From Longimicrobiaceae bacterium (GTDB lineage: Bacteria > Gemmatimonadota > Gemmatimonadetes > Longimicrobiales > Longimicrobiaceae), in NCBI GenBank assembly GCA_030447645.1, contig JAUJOM010000001.1, forward strand, positions 14,911 through 78,910: 64,000 bases of DNA. The letters are read 5' to 3'. The notes beneath the pieces are model-generated. The model had not been told where the DNA came from. It worked only from the letters and a program-made list of their open reading frames with translations, and searched no databases. This document shows, one piece after another, positions 18,091-26,956 of the stretch. The position numbers were made by a program, and so were the translations under genes. Position 1 is the stretch's first letter; every line of letters begins with the position of its first letter.

Positions 18091-19037
18091 CCATTGAGGA
18101 AATGCTCCGCGCAAAGCAGCAGAGCCTGGCGCTCGAGCTGTTGACGGACATCCGGGGTCTTGCGCGTTTGGTCCCAGGGCCTGACGTGTCCACGCCGGGG
18201 CTCGCACTTACGGGCTACACGCACCGCTTTCCGGCGGAGCGTCTCCAGGTGCTCGGAGAAACGGAGGTGTCCTTTCTCCTTTCACTGACCGAGGATGAAC
18301 GACGCCGAGCCATCGAGGGCTTTCTTGCTCTCGACATCCCCGCGGTCTTCATCACCAAGGGGCAGGAGCCGCCGGTTCCACTCGTGGAGGTCGCGAACCA
18401 GCGGGGTATTCCCGTCATCCGAACGCCTGCAAAGACAGCCGAGTTCTTCACCCGCATCAAGCCCTTTCTTGAAGACTGTTTTGCTCCCCGCACCAGCATG
18501 CACGGCTCGCTGGCCGACGTATTCGGTGTGGGGCTGCTCTTCGTGGGCCGGAGCGGGATTGGCAAGTCCGAAGCCGTGCTGGATCTGGTCGAGCGCGGGC
18601 ACCGTCTGGTGGCCGACGATCTGGTGCTGGTTGCGCGGCGAGGGAACGATGTACTGATCGGCCGTGGACATGAACTCCAACGCCACCACATGGAGATCCG
18701 CGGTGTAGGCATAGTCGATATAAGTCACCTCTTCGGCGTCCGCGCGATACGTCAACAGAAGCGTCTGGAAGTGGTCGTGCAGCTTGAGCTGTGGGATGCA
18801 AATGCCACGTACGACCGCACTGGCCTGGACCGGCAGACAGTGGAAATTCTCGATGTGACGCTCCCGAAGGTCGTCATCCCGCTGATCCCGGGCAAGAACA
18901 TCACCGTGATCAGCGAGGTCGTTGCCATGAACCACCTGTTGCGGTATGCAGGAATCGATTCCGCAGGCCAGTTTCACCACCGGCTGCGGAATCGCATGCA
19001 GCAGGCACGGGAATACCTGGAGGAAGATGATGAGTGA
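18078..19037 (+). CDS. hprK: HPr kinase/phosphorylase
   Basis: It phosphorylates and dephosphorylates the regulatory Ser of HPr. The 319-residue, two-domain protein has the conserved His of MHGSLADVFG (residue 142), Walker A GRSGIGKS (157-164), the acidic pair in RLVADDLV and the signature EIRGVGIVDI. The start is GTG 18078. It is immediately followed by a mannose-family PTS, HPr and enzyme I. In diderms this layout usually marks a regulatory PTS rather than classic catabolite repression. Confidence 0.95.
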   Translation: MPPLTIEEMLRAKQQSLALELLTDIRGLARLVPGPDVSTPGLALTGYTHRFPAERLQVLGETEVSFLLSLTEDERRRAIEGFLALDIPAVFITKGQEPPVPLVEVANQRGIPVIRTPAKTAEFFTRIKPFLEDCFAPRTSMHGSLADVFGVGLLFVGRSGIGKSEAVLDLVERGHRLVADDLVLVARRGNDVLIGRGHELQRHHMEIRGVGIVDISHLFGVRAIRQQKRLEVVVQLELWDANATYDRTGLDRQTVEILDVTLPKVVIPLIPGKNITVISEVVAMNHLLRYAGIDSAGQFHHRLRNRMQQAREYLEEDDE

Positions 19038-19449
19038 GCCGGTACAAGGATTGATCCTGGCGCATGCCTCGGTGGCTTCCGGGCTGGTCGCTGCCGTCAA
19101 GCAGATCGCGGGGATCGGTGACGGGACGCTCCGCCCACTGACCAACGACGGCTGTGGCCCGGACGCGCTGCTGGATGCGGTCCGCCGCGATGCCGGTTCC
19201 GGTCCGGCGCTGATCTTCACCGATCTTGTCAGCGGCAGCTGCGGATTCGCCGCACGGAAGCTGGTGGCTGAGCGGCCGGGTACGGCAGTCCTTTCGGGAG
19301 CCAATCTCGCGATGCTGCTCGACTTCGTTTTTCATCGCGATCTGCCGCTGCCGGTGCTGGTGGAGCGGCTCGTGACTCATGGGCGGGATGCGATCACCGG
19401 AGCGTGCTCGGAGGACTGCACTGATGCCGCTGGTGCTGCTGCGCGTTGA
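19027..19449 (+). CDS. PTS mannose-family EIIA component
   Basis: A 140-residue EIIA-Man-like protein that would take phosphate from HPr on the His of LILAHASVASGLVAAV (near residue 12) and pass it to EIIB. FTDLVSGSCGFAARKL matches the family's central Asp-rich strand. Start ATG 19027 (or the adjacent 19030) lies within hprK; its end overlaps EIIB by 26 bases. The overlap chain EIIA-EIIB-EIIC-EIID argues for one tightly coupled complex. Confidence 0.88.
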   Translation: MMSEPVQGLILAHASVASGLVAAVKQIAGIGDGTLRPLTNDGCGPDALLDAVRRDAGSGPALIFTDLVSGSCGFAARKLVAERPGTAVLSGANLAMLLDFVFHRDLPLPVLVERLVTHGRDAITGACSEDCTDAAGAAAR

Positions 19450-19912
19450 CGAGCGCTTGATCCACGGTCAGGTCATCGTCGGATGGGCCGGACCCCTGCG
19501 GATCGGGTGCATCGTGGTTGCGGATGATGCCCTGGCGGAGAGCGAGTGGGAGCAGGATCTCTACAAGCTCGGTGTCCCCGCAGGCATTGAGTGCAGGTTC
19601 CTGCCAGTCGCCACCGCGCGGGATCGCATTGCCGCGTGGCAGAGGGGATCGGAGCGAATCGCCCTCCTGGTCCGCGGCGTTCCGGAATTGGGCCGGCTCG
19701 CCGAGGGAGGCTCACTGGCCGATCAGCAGGTGAACCTCGGTGGCATTCATCATGCTCCGGGGCGCGAGCGGGTGCTCGCCTATCTCTTCCTGAGCCCTGA
19801 AGAACGTGCCGATCTCGATCGGGTCGCCGCCTCAGGCGCTGATATTGGGGCGCGTGACCTCCCGAATGCGCAGCGAGTGCCGCTAGCCGAGCTGCTCACG
19901 CGGCGAGACTAG
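19424..19912 (+). CDS. PTS mannose/sorbose-family EIIB component
   Basis: This 162-residue subunit shows the EIIB(Man) active site RVDERLIHGQVIVGWA, whose His accepts phosphate from EIIA. It also has CIVVADDALAE and VNLGGIHHAPGR, both family motifs. It would phosphorylate the sugar carried by the IIC-IID channel, if that channel transports sugar. Start ATG 19424 is inside the EIIA gene; the stop is two bases before the IIC start. Confidence 0.9.
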   Translation: MPLVLLRVDERLIHGQVIVGWAGPLRIGCIVVADDALAESEWEQDLYKLGVPAGIECRFLPVATARDRIAAWQRGSERIALLVRGVPELGRLAEGGSLADQQVNLGGIHHAPGRERVLAYLFLSPEERADLDRVAASGADIGARDLPNAQRVPLAELLTRRD

Positions 19913-19914
19913 CC

Positions 19915-20571
19915 ATGCCCGAGCCGTACCAGTGGGTTCTGCTTTGCCTGCTGGGTGGGTGGACCGCCGTTGACGGCGTTTCCTGGGGGCAGTTCATGGT
20001 TTCAAGGCCGTTCATCGCGGCTGTTGCCGCTGGCGCGGTCGCGGGTGCACCGGCTCAGGCAGCTCAGCTCGGACTCGTTCTCGAAGCGTTGCACCTGCGG
20101 GTGTTGCCCATCGGTGCCGCACGGTACCCGGAGGGCGGTCCGGCTGCCGTGGTGGGCGGGGCCGCAGCCGCGGTTCTGACGGGAACCAACGGCCTGCTCA
20201 CTGCCGCCGTCTTCGTGTTGCTGTGGGAATGGCTTGGTGGGGAAACTGTCCGGCAGCTACGCAACTGGAACACGCCGGCTCCCGTGTGCGGTGGTCTCAC
20301 ACCCGCCGCGCTCGAACAGGGACACGTCATGGCGATCGCACTGGATTTTGCGCGAGGTGTTCTGCTGGTACTTGTCGGTGTGCCGTTGCTCCTCGGGATC
20401 GCGGTCAGTACCGAGCCGTTTCTCGCTGGCTATGGAGCCAGGAGCGGTCTTTTGCTGGCTGCTGCCGTGGCTGCGGGCGTGGCCTCGGCGGCCGGCATGT
20501 TCGGCCTCGCGCACGCACGCTTTGCGCTGGCCGGCGCCGGGCTCGGACTGCTGTTCGTGGCGCTCCGTTGA
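19915..20571 (+). CDS. PTS mannose/sorbose-family EIIC membrane component
   Basis: A 218-residue, very hydrophobic protein with about six to seven membrane spans. GGWTAVDGVSWGQFMVSRP and LVLEALHLRVLPIGAARYPEGG correspond to the EIIC-sorbose-like family. It forms the sugar-translocating part with IID. The sequence is shorter than typical sugar-transporting IIC proteins (about 250-270), which favours a divergent or regulatory role. Its stop TGA overlaps the IID start as TTGA. Confidence 0.82.
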   Translation: MPEPYQWVLLCLLGGWTAVDGVSWGQFMVSRPFIAAVAAGAVAGAPAQAAQLGLVLEALHLRVLPIGAARYPEGGPAAVVGGAAAAVLTGTNGLLTAAVFVLLWEWLGGETVRQLRNWNTPAPVCGGLTPAALEQGHVMAIALDFARGVLLVLVGVPLLLGIAVSTEPFLAGYGARSGLLLAAAVAAGVASAAGMFGLAHARFALAGAGLGLLFVALR

Positions 20572-21309
20572 CCTACCTTCCCGCGGCGGCGCGAAGGGCT
20601 CTGCTGCTACGGAGCCTGGCTGTGCAAGGCTCCTGGAACTACCAGACCCTGATCGGGACCGGCTTCGCGTACATGCTGCTGCCGGCTCTGCGTCACCAGT
20701 TGGGAGACGACCCTGCGGCGCTGCGCTCCGCGCTCGCCCGGCACGCAGAGCTGTTCAACAGCCACCCGTACCTGGCGACGCTCGCCGCGGGCGCCGTCGC
20801 CCGGCTGGAAGCTGACCAGGCGAACCCGGAGTTGATCAAGCGCTTCAAGGATGCTCTGCGCGCCCCGCTCGGATCGATCGGAGATCGCCTTCTGGCTCGC
20901 GTGGCGCCCCACCTGCGCGCTGGGCGCCATCACGCTGCTGCTCCTGGGCCTGCCCTGGTGGGTCGCGGCAGTCGGCTTCCTGGTTCTCTACAACGCCGTT
21001 CACCTGTACGTACGGTACTGGGGCCTTGATGCGGGACTGGCCACCGGGCTGCAGGTCGGAGCTGCCCTGCGCGATGCGTCGCTCGAGCGCTGGGGAAATC
21101 GAGCCGCAAGGGCCGGAGCATTGCTCGCCGGCTTTGCGACGGTGCTCGCTTCGGCGCGGGTTGAACGCGGTTCATTCGATCTCGGAGTAGTGATAGTGGC
21201 GGTCGGCGCGGGCTTGTTGCTCCGCGGCTGGACACGACGACTGGTGTGGAGCGTTCTCGCGGCTGGATGGTTTGCGGGCGTCACCGGCATGTTTGCAGCG
21301 TTCGGCTAA
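20568..21309 (+). CDS. PTS mannose-family EIID component, frame broken near 20890
   Basis: The first part from TTG 20568 reads LRSLAVQGSWNYQTLIGTGF, FNSHPYLATLAAGAVARLE and ALRAPLGSIGDRL, all typical of EIID. The frame must then change at about 20887-20892 (one extra or two missing bases) to continue as FWLAWRPTCALGAI and YNAVHLYVRYWG, which are equally typical, ending at 21309. Unrepaired, the protein would stop being EIID-like at residue ~108. Repaired length is about 247 residues with C-terminal membrane spans. Either the IID gene is dead or the consensus is wrong here. Confidence 0.8.
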
Positions 21310-21319
21310 CAATACAAGA

Positions 21320-21589
21320 ATGGAACGGATTGCAACGGTAACTGTCCCGAACAAGTACGGACTGCACGCGCGCCCGGCCGCCGAGCTGGTGAAGCTCGCC
21401 AATCGCTTCCAGGCCGACGTTTGGGTTGGCAAGGAGGGTCTGGAGGTCAACGGAAAAAGCATTATGGGCGTGCTGATGCTGGCAGCAGAACGCGGATCAA
21501 GCTTGACGCTCCGGGCGTCCGGCGACGACGCCGAAGACGCTGTTTCTGCTCTTGAGTCGCTGGTCGCGGCCGGCTTCGGAGAGGACTAG
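21320..21589 (+). CDS. ptsH: Phosphocarrier protein HPr
   Basis: An 89-residue HPr. KYGLHARPAAELVKLA carries the phosphoryl-accepting His (residue 16), and GKSIMGVLMLAA carries the regulatory Ser (47) that HPr kinase modifies. Both sites are intact, consistent with the hprK gene upstream and the enzyme I gene two bases downstream. ATG 21320 lies ten bases after the IID stop. Confidence 0.96.
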   Translation: MERIATVTVPNKYGLHARPAAELVKLANRFQADVWVGKEGLEVNGKSIMGVLMLAAERGSSLTLRASGDDAEDAVSALESLVAAGFGED

Positions 21590-21591
21590 CG

Positions 21592-23376
21592 ATGCGCCTC
21601 GCGCGGGATGGGATACCGGCATCGCCCGGCATTGTGATCGCTCCCGCGCGCGTGCTGCGCTGGGAGATGCCCCGTGTGTCGGCTCAGGGGGCGCTGACAA
21701 CGGGCGAGCCGGAGGCCGAGGTTCGCCGCTTCCGCGAAGCCTGTGCGTGGGCACGGAACCAAACCCGGGAGATTCAGCGGCAAACTGAGGAGCGACTTGG
21801 CGGGGTCGAGGCGCGGATCTTCGAACCGCAGCTGCTCATGCTCAAGGACGCTGAGCTGGTCGAGCGCACGGAGTCCTATATCCGCGAAGGGCGCTTGAGC
21901 GCTCCGCGTGCCTGGGAGATGCGGGTCCTGGAATGGGAATCCCAGTGGTCACACACCGCGAATCCGATGGTTCTCGACAAGCTGAACGACCTTGCGGACG
22001 TGCACGCTCGGGTTCTCCGCCGTCTGCTGGACCTGCCGGAGCTGGAGCCGGTTCTTCAGCGTGTGGGCGAGCCCGTTGTCATAGTGGCACCGGAACTCGC
22101 GCCCAGTGTGGTCGCGCGAATCGACCCGGAGCGCGTACTCGGCCTCGCGCTTGATGGTGGCACCCGCGCGTCCCACGCGTCGATCCTGGCGCGGTCGCTC
22201 GGGATTCCCGCGGTAGTCAGTCTGGGAGCGTTTTCCGAGCAGGTGCCCGACGGCGCGGAGATGATCCTTGACGGGAGCACCGGCCGTGCGGTTGTTGGGC
22301 CCGGTGAGGAGGAAAAGCGAATTTACCGGGAACGGGATTTCCGCACCCGCGAGTGGGAACAGGAGCAGCTTTTACTCGCCCATCTTGAGCCGGTCACCCT
22401 CGACGGCGTTCGCATCTCTCTCCGCGCGAACCTGGATCTTCCTGGGGAAGCCGTGTCTGCCCGGGCACATGGCGCCGACGGTGTCGGCCTCCTCCGGACC
22501 GAGTTCCTGGTCATCGGCCGTGGCACGGCTCCGGGCGAGGAAGAGCAGTATTCGGCCTATCGGGACGTAGCAGAAACCTTCTCGGGGAAGCCGGTGGTGA
22601 TCCGCACTTACGACCTCGGAGGGGACAAGTTTCCACCATTCCTGCATATGGTTCCGGAGGAAAATCCCTTTCTCGGGTGGCGGGCGATTCGGGTCTGTCT
22701 CGATGAACCGGCTCTCTTCCATGCCCAGCTCCGCGCTCTGCTTCGCGCCGGTGCCCGCGGAGATATTCGCGTCATGCTCCCGCTGGTCAACGAGATCAGC
22801 GAGATCAAGGCCGCCCGGGAAATGCTGGAACGGGCGGCGAGCGAGCTTGGCGGCGAAGCGCGCTCGGCTGCCCGTTCCCTGCGCCTTGGCGTCATGATCG
22901 AAACGCCGGCTGCAGCGATCTGCGCACGCGATCTGGCCCGGCATGTGGACTTTTTTTCGATCGGCACCAATGATCTCGTGCAGTACACGCTGGCTGTTGA
23001 CCGCGGCAATGCCCGCCTGGCAAAGCAGTACAACCCGTTCCATCCCGCCGTCGCGCGCCTGATCAAGATGGTGGTCGACGCCGGGCGGGACGCGGGGGTC
23101 GAGGTCAGCGTCTGCGGGGAGCTCGCCGCCAACCCGCTCGGCGCCTTCATGCTCATCGGTATGGGTGTGGAGGTTTTGTCAGTCGGCACCTCCGCGCTAG
23201 CCGAAATCCGTAAAGTGATACGTTCCACGGACGCCCGGGACGCGGCGCGGGCGGCACAGGTTGCTCTGCAGGCGTTCACCCCGGACGAGGTAGTAGACGC
23301 GCTCGCTGCCGGGTTAGGGCGGGGCACCGACGTCAGCATCTTCGGCGGAACGCTCGGCTTGCCGGTGCCTAATTAG
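21592..23376 (+). CDS. ptsI: PTS enzyme I (phosphoenolpyruvate-protein phosphotransferase)
   Basis: Enzyme I takes phosphate from PEP and gives it to HPr. The 594-residue protein has the N-terminal HPr-binding/phospho-His domain ([21 protein letters not shown], His 195) and the PEP-binding barrel (GVGLLRTEFLVIGR, RTYDLGGDKFPPF, FSIGTNDLVQYTLAVDR and the Cys of VSVCGELAANP). ATG 21592 is two bases after HPr. The metK promoter lies in the last ~30 bases of the gene and the gap after it. Confidence 0.96.
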   Translation: MRLARDGIPASPGIVIAPARVLRWEMPRVSAQGALTTGEPEAEVRRFREACAWARNQTREIQRQTEERLGGVEARIFEPQLLMLKDAELVERTESYIREGRLSAPRAWEMRVLEWESQWSHTANPMVLDKLNDLADVHARVLRRLLDLPELEPVLQRVGEPVVIVAPELAPSVVARIDPERVLGLALDGGTRASHASILARSLGIPAVVSLGAFSEQVPDGAEMILDGSTGRAVVGPGEEEKRIYRERDFRTREWEQEQLLLAHLEPVTLDGVRISLRANLDLPGEAVSARAHGADGVGLLRTEFLVIGRGTAPGEEEQYSAYRDVAETFSGKPVVIRTYDLGGDKFPPFLHMVPEENPFLGWRAIRVCLDEPALFHAQLRALLRAGARGDIRVMLPLVNEISEIKAAREMLERAASELGGEARSAARSLRLGVMIETPAAAICARDLARHVDFFSIGTNDLVQYTLAVDRGNARLAKQYNPFHPAVARLIKMVVDAGRDAGVEVSVCGELAANPLGAFMLIGMGVEVLSVGTSALAEIRKVIRSTDARDAARAAQVALQAFTPDEVVDALAAGLGRGTDVSIFGGTLGLPVPN

Positions 23377-23387
23377 CGCGGTATTTT
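23359..23387 (+). promoter_or_regulatory. Promoter of metK
   Basis: TTGCCG (23359-23364) and TATTTT (23382-23387) have a 17-base spacer. The -35 box lies inside the end of ptsI. The predicted transcript start, about seven bases after the -10 box, coincides with the TTG codon at 23395, so the message would have no leader. No SAM riboswitch can fit in the 18 bases between the genes. Confidence 0.6.
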
Positions 23388-23394
23388 TCGCCGG

Positions 23395-24606
23395 TTGAAC
23401 TTTGTGTCCACCTTGGTCCTCGATCCTGTGCTACATCGCCAGCTGTTCACCTCCGAGTCGGTGACCGAGGGTCACCCCGACAAGATCGCCGATCAGATTT
23501 CCGACGCAGTACTCGACGCAATCCTGGAAAAGGACTCCGCGGGTCGCGTCGCGTGCGAAACGCTGGTCACCACCGGCCTCGCGGTGATCGCGGGAGAAAT
23601 CACCACCACCACCTATGTGGATATCCCGGGGATCGTACGTGGAACGCTGAGAGGGATCGGATACACGGATGCCAACTACGGCATTGACGGTGATACGTGT
23701 GCCGTGATGACCACCATCGACCAGCAGTCTCCGGACATCGCCCAGGGTGTGGATACCGGCGGCGCCGGCGACCAGGGGATGATGTTCGGATACGCTTCGG
23801 ACGAGAACGAAGCCTACATGCCCACGCCGATCCTGCTCGCGCACCGCCTCACCGAGCGGCTGGCGGAGGTGCGCAAGAGTGGCAAGCTCAGTTGGGCCCG
23901 GCCCGATGGCAAGGCGCAGGTAACGGTTGAGTACGACGGGGAACGCCCGGTGCGCGTGGACACGGTGGTGATTTCAACCCAGCATTCGCCGGACGTGACA
24001 TCGGAGCAGATCCGCCGGGAGGTGCTGGAGCGCGTGATCGAGCCGGTGATGCCCCGGGAATTGTTCGATCCAGAGCATTGCACGATCCACATCAATCCAA
24101 CCGGTCGGTTCGTGATCGGCGGGCCTCACGGCGACGCGGGACTGACGGGACGTAAGATCATCGTTGACACCTACGGCGGCATGGGAAGGCACGGGGGCGG
24201 CGCGTTCAGCGGCAAAGACGCAACCAAAGTGGACCGTTCGGCCGCATACGCGGCTCGCTGGGCGGCCAAGAACGTGGTTGCAGCGGGGCTGGCTCGGCGT
24301 TGCGAAATCCAGCTCGCCTACGCCATTGGCGTCGCCGAACCCGTCTCGGTACGCGTCGATACCTTTGGTACCGGCACCCTCGGTGACGACCGGATCAGCG
24401 AGGCAGTTCGCGAGGTGTTCGACTTCAAGCCGCGCGAGATCATTCGACAGCTCGACCTGCGCAGCCCCATCTTCCGGTCCACCGCCGCGTACGGTCACTT
24501 CGGTCGGGAGACCACCTCTATACGACTGGATGGGCGTGAAGTGAAGCTCTTTCCCTGGGAAGAATTGAATCGCGTGGACCATCTTCGGAGCGCCGCGGGT
24601 ATGTAA
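23395..24606 (+). CDS. metK: S-adenosylmethionine synthetase
   Basis: It makes SAM from methionine and ATP. The ~403-residue protein has [20 protein letters not shown] (ATP/Mg site), [32 protein letters not shown] (K and H motifs), [19 protein letters not shown] and the closing YGHFGRE. The longest reasonable start is TTG 23395, directly at the predicted transcript start; GTG 23404 and TTG 23413 are alternatives. There is no ATG before the conserved N-terminus. Confidence 0.96.
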   Translation: MNFVSTLVLDPVLHRQLFTSESVTEGHPDKIADQISDAVLDAILEKDSAGRVACETLVTTGLAVIAGEITTTTYVDIPGIVRGTLRGIGYTDANYGIDGDTCAVMTTIDQQSPDIAQGVDTGGAGDQGMMFGYASDENEAYMPTPILLAHRLTERLAEVRKSGKLSWARPDGKAQVTVEYDGERPVRVDTVVISTQHSPDVTSEQIRREVLERVIEPVMPRELFDPEHCTIHINPTGRFVIGGPHGDAGLTGRKIIVDTYGGMGRHGGGAFSGKDATKVDRSAAYAARWAAKNVVAAGLARRCEIQLAYAIGVAEPVSVRVDTFGTGTLGDDRISEAVREVFDFKPREIIRQLDLRSPIFRSTAAYGHFGRETTSIRLDGREVKLFPWEELNRVDHLRSAAGM

Positions 24607-24635
24607 CCGTTCGGAACCGTGGAGGAAATCAACGT

Positions 24636-25181
24636 ATGGGAGATGGCCACGTGAGCGACTCACCCACCCGGGTCCGCGTTCAAAGTCTGGGTTTGGACCA
24701 GGCTACCAAGGCCCCGGTTGTCATCCTGCAGGAGATGGGCGGGACGCGGGCGCTGCCGATCTGGATCGGCCCGGCCGAGGCGTCGGCCATCGCGATGCAG
24801 CTCGCGGGCATGTCTTTTCCCCGTCCCCTGACGCACGATCTGTTCGCGTCCGTGATTCGCGGTCTGGGCGGCGTGCTGCGGCGCGTGACGATCACGCGGG
24901 TGGAGGACAACACGTATTTCGCCGAACTCTTGATCCAGCGTGGAGACCATGTCTTCAGTGTGGACGCCCGCCCGTCGGACTCAATCGCGATTGCGCTGCG
25001 TCTGGATGCGGAGCTGTACATCAGCGCCGATCTACTTGCCGGGTCCGTGGATACAAACGGCAATGAGCCCGAAGCTTCCTCCAGAGAAGAACCGGGTCAA
25101 GGATCCAGCCTCACCGCCGAGCAGCTCCAGGAGCGACTCCGCAAGCTCAAGCCCGAGGATCTCGGCCGGTTCGAGCCATGA
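24636..25181 (+). CDS. Bifunctional nuclease family (DUF151) protein
   Basis: A 181-residue protein with the DUF151 core at residues 10-130: VILQEMGGTRALPIWIGPAEA, FPRPLTHDLFASVI and VDARPSDSIAIALR. Plant and mycobacterial relatives have been described as bifunctional nucleases, but the bacterial role is poorly known. A C-terminal ~45-residue extension ending LQERLRKLKPEDLGRFEP resembles a UVR-like or helical hairpin tail. ATG 24636 follows GGAGG by about 11 bases. Its stop overlaps the next gene as ATGA. Confidence 0.82.
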   Translation: MGDGHVSDSPTRVRVQSLGLDQATKAPVVILQEMGGTRALPIWIGPAEASAIAMQLAGMSFPRPLTHDLFASVIRGLGGVLRRVTITRVEDNTYFAELLIQRGDHVFSVDARPSDSIAIALRLDAELYISADLLAGSVDTNGNEPEASSREEPGQGSSLTAEQLQERLRKLKPEDLGRFEP

Positions 25182-26113
25182 AAGCAGCCGGGCTCGCCCT
25201 GCTTTTGCTTGCCCTGGGAACGGCCGAGGGCGCCGGTCAGGAGCTGAGCGGCAGGGTGGAGAACGCGGGGCACGGAGTCGCCGGAGTGCCGGTCACCTTG
25301 CACCGCGTAACCCCCGACTCCAGCGGGGTGGTGGCGGAAAGCCGCACGGGTGCGGACGGCCGGTTCGAATTCAGTCCCCCTCCACCCGCTGCCAGCGGGT
25401 TCACCGTCTACTTCGCGACCGCCGAATGGCAGGGGGTTCGCTACTTCGGCCCACCCCTTCATCCCACGGATGGTCGCGGGGACTACCGCGTCGAGGTGTT
25501 CGACACCGTCGCGGCGAACGCGGAGGGCTCGTCGCTGCGGGTGGTCAGGCGGGATCTGATCATGCTGCCCGAAGCCGATGGCGGATGGGAAATCAATGAA
25601 GTGCTTCGCGTGGAGAACGGGAGCAAGCGTACCCTGGTGTCCACGGGCGGAATGCCCACCTGGGAGTTCCGTTTGCCTGCTGGAGCCGGTGCCTTCGAGG
25701 TGGGTGACGGTGGCATCCCGGCGAACCGGATCCAGCGCATGGGCGCTCGAGTTTTGGTCAGCGCGCCGCTTCCGCCGGGTTCGCACGACGCTGTCGTTCG
25801 CTACCGGCTCCCGCGGACCCGTTCCGCACTCACCCTTGAGATCAAGCAGCCCACGCGCGAGCTGGGCTTGCTGGTCCGTGAGCCGTCACCCCGCCTTCGG
25901 GTTGTTGGCCTCACCCGGGTGGCTGACGAGAGGTTGGCCGGTGAGCGCTTCACCCGCTACACTGCGTCGCAACTTGAGGCGGGAGCCCGCGTGCGAGTCG
26001 AATGGGATGGCTCCGCCGCTCCGCTTGCTCCGCTCACCGGGGCGGTGGTGGTCGCGGGCCTGGTGCTTCTCGGCGGAGCGGGACTGGCAGTACGTAGCGA
26101 ACGACACCGGTGA
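25178..26113 (+). CDS. Secreted, membrane-anchored protein with a carboxypeptidase-like beta domain
   Basis: A 311-residue protein of unknown function. Residues 1-20 are a signal peptide (LALLLLALGTAEGAG). Residues 22-95 (ELSGRVENAGHGVAGVPVTL, DGRFEFSPPP) look like a carboxypeptidase-regulatory/transthyretin-like Ig fold. The middle is beta-rich, and residues ~285-305 (LTGAVVVAGLVLLGGAGLAV) form one membrane span followed by RSERHR, so most of it faces the periplasm. It overlaps the nuclease-like gene and ends one base before recO. No better family assignment is possible by eye. Confidence 0.7.
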   Translation: MKAAGLALLLLALGTAEGAGQELSGRVENAGHGVAGVPVTLHRVTPDSSGVVAESRTGADGRFEFSPPPPAASGFTVYFATAEWQGVRYFGPPLHPTDGRGDYRVEVFDTVAANAEGSSLRVVRRDLIMLPEADGGWEINEVLRVENGSKRTLVSTGGMPTWEFRLPAGAGAFEVGDGGIPANRIQRMGARVLVSAPLPPGSHDAVVRYRLPRTRSALTLEIKQPTRELGLLVREPSPRLRVVGLTRVADERLAGERFTRYTASQLEAGARVRVEWDGSAAPLAPLTGAVVVAGLVLLGGAGLAVRSERHR

Positions 26114-26114
26114 C

Positions 26115-26858
26115 ATGCCGCTGGTCACCGTGCGTGCCGTGGTACTTCAATCCTTTGCGTACAGTGAGACCAGCAAGATCCTCCGTGTGCTGACGGCGGA
26201 GCACGGCGCGCACGCTCTGGTAGCCAAGGGCGCACAGCGCCCACGCAGCCGCTTCGGCGGACTGCTGGAGCCGTTCACCGAGGGCACCGCGACGTTCTAT
26301 GTCAAGGAAGGACGTGACTTGCACACCCTGACCGGGTGGGATCTGCTCCGAAACCGGCAGGGGCTCGGGCGAGATCTGGTTGGCTTCGCAGGTGCATCGC
26401 TGCTGGCGGAACTCGTCCTCCGATTTGGCACCGAAGATGCTGACCCGCGGCTCTTTGAAGAAGTAACGGCGGCGTTCGACAGGGTTCTCGATGGCGCTGG
26501 GGCGCAGTGCGAAGCGACGGTAGTCGCTGCGGCATGGCGGATCGTGGTGCTCCTGGGGTTCGCGCCGCAGACAGAAAGCTGTGTCAGCTGTGGTGCGGGT
26601 GTGAGCGCCGACCAGAGCGCACCCTTTGATCCGTCGGGTGGCGGGGTTGCCTGCCTCGCATGCCGTCCGGGTAGGCGTACGCTGGACCCGGTTTCGCGCG
26701 AGGAACTGCGGCGTATGCTTGACCCGGGTGGAGAGACGCCCAACTTCGTGCGTCCACGGGTACAGCGAGATCTGCTGCGAGCTTTTCTACAGCACCAGCT
26801 TGCCCCTGAGCGGTCACTCCGCTCGCTGGAGTTCTTCGAGGAGCAGCTTGCTGAATGA
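26115..26858 (+). CDS. recO: DNA repair protein RecO
   Basis: RecO helps RecR load RecA onto SSB-coated single strands. The 247-residue protein has the N-terminal OB fold (VVLQSFAYSETSKILRVLT, VAKGAQRPRSRFGGLLEPFT) and a helical domain holding a CxxC-x(n)-CxxC zinc site (SCVSCGAG ... CLACRPG). ATG 26115 is chosen since it gives the usual VRAVVL start; the frame is open further back without similarity. Confidence 0.92.
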   Translation: MPLVTVRAVVLQSFAYSETSKILRVLTAEHGAHALVAKGAQRPRSRFGGLLEPFTEGTATFYVKEGRDLHTLTGWDLLRNRQGLGRDLVGFAGASLLAELVLRFGTEDADPRLFEEVTAAFDRVLDGAGAQCEATVVAAAWRIVVLLGFAPQTESCVSCGAGVSADQSAPFDPSGGGVACLACRPGRRTLDPVSREELRRMLDPGGETPNFVRPRVQRDLLRAFLQHQLAPERSLRSLEFFEEQLAE

Positions 26859-26956
26859 GTTGTGGCGCACTCTGTGCAGGGATCTGGGTAATATAGGGTA
26901 AATCAGCATCCCAACGCGGGAGAATTGATCAACCGAACTTTCGTCCGAACAGCGAG

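Noticed and set aside
23377-23394. SAM riboswitch upstream of metK
   Set aside because: Only 18 bases lie between ptsI and metK, and they hold the -10 box.
26860-26894. Promoter TTGTGG ... TAATAT before the FlgD-like gene
   Set aside because: The spacer is 23 bases and the -10 box does not fit the TAnnTT pattern of the other promoters.
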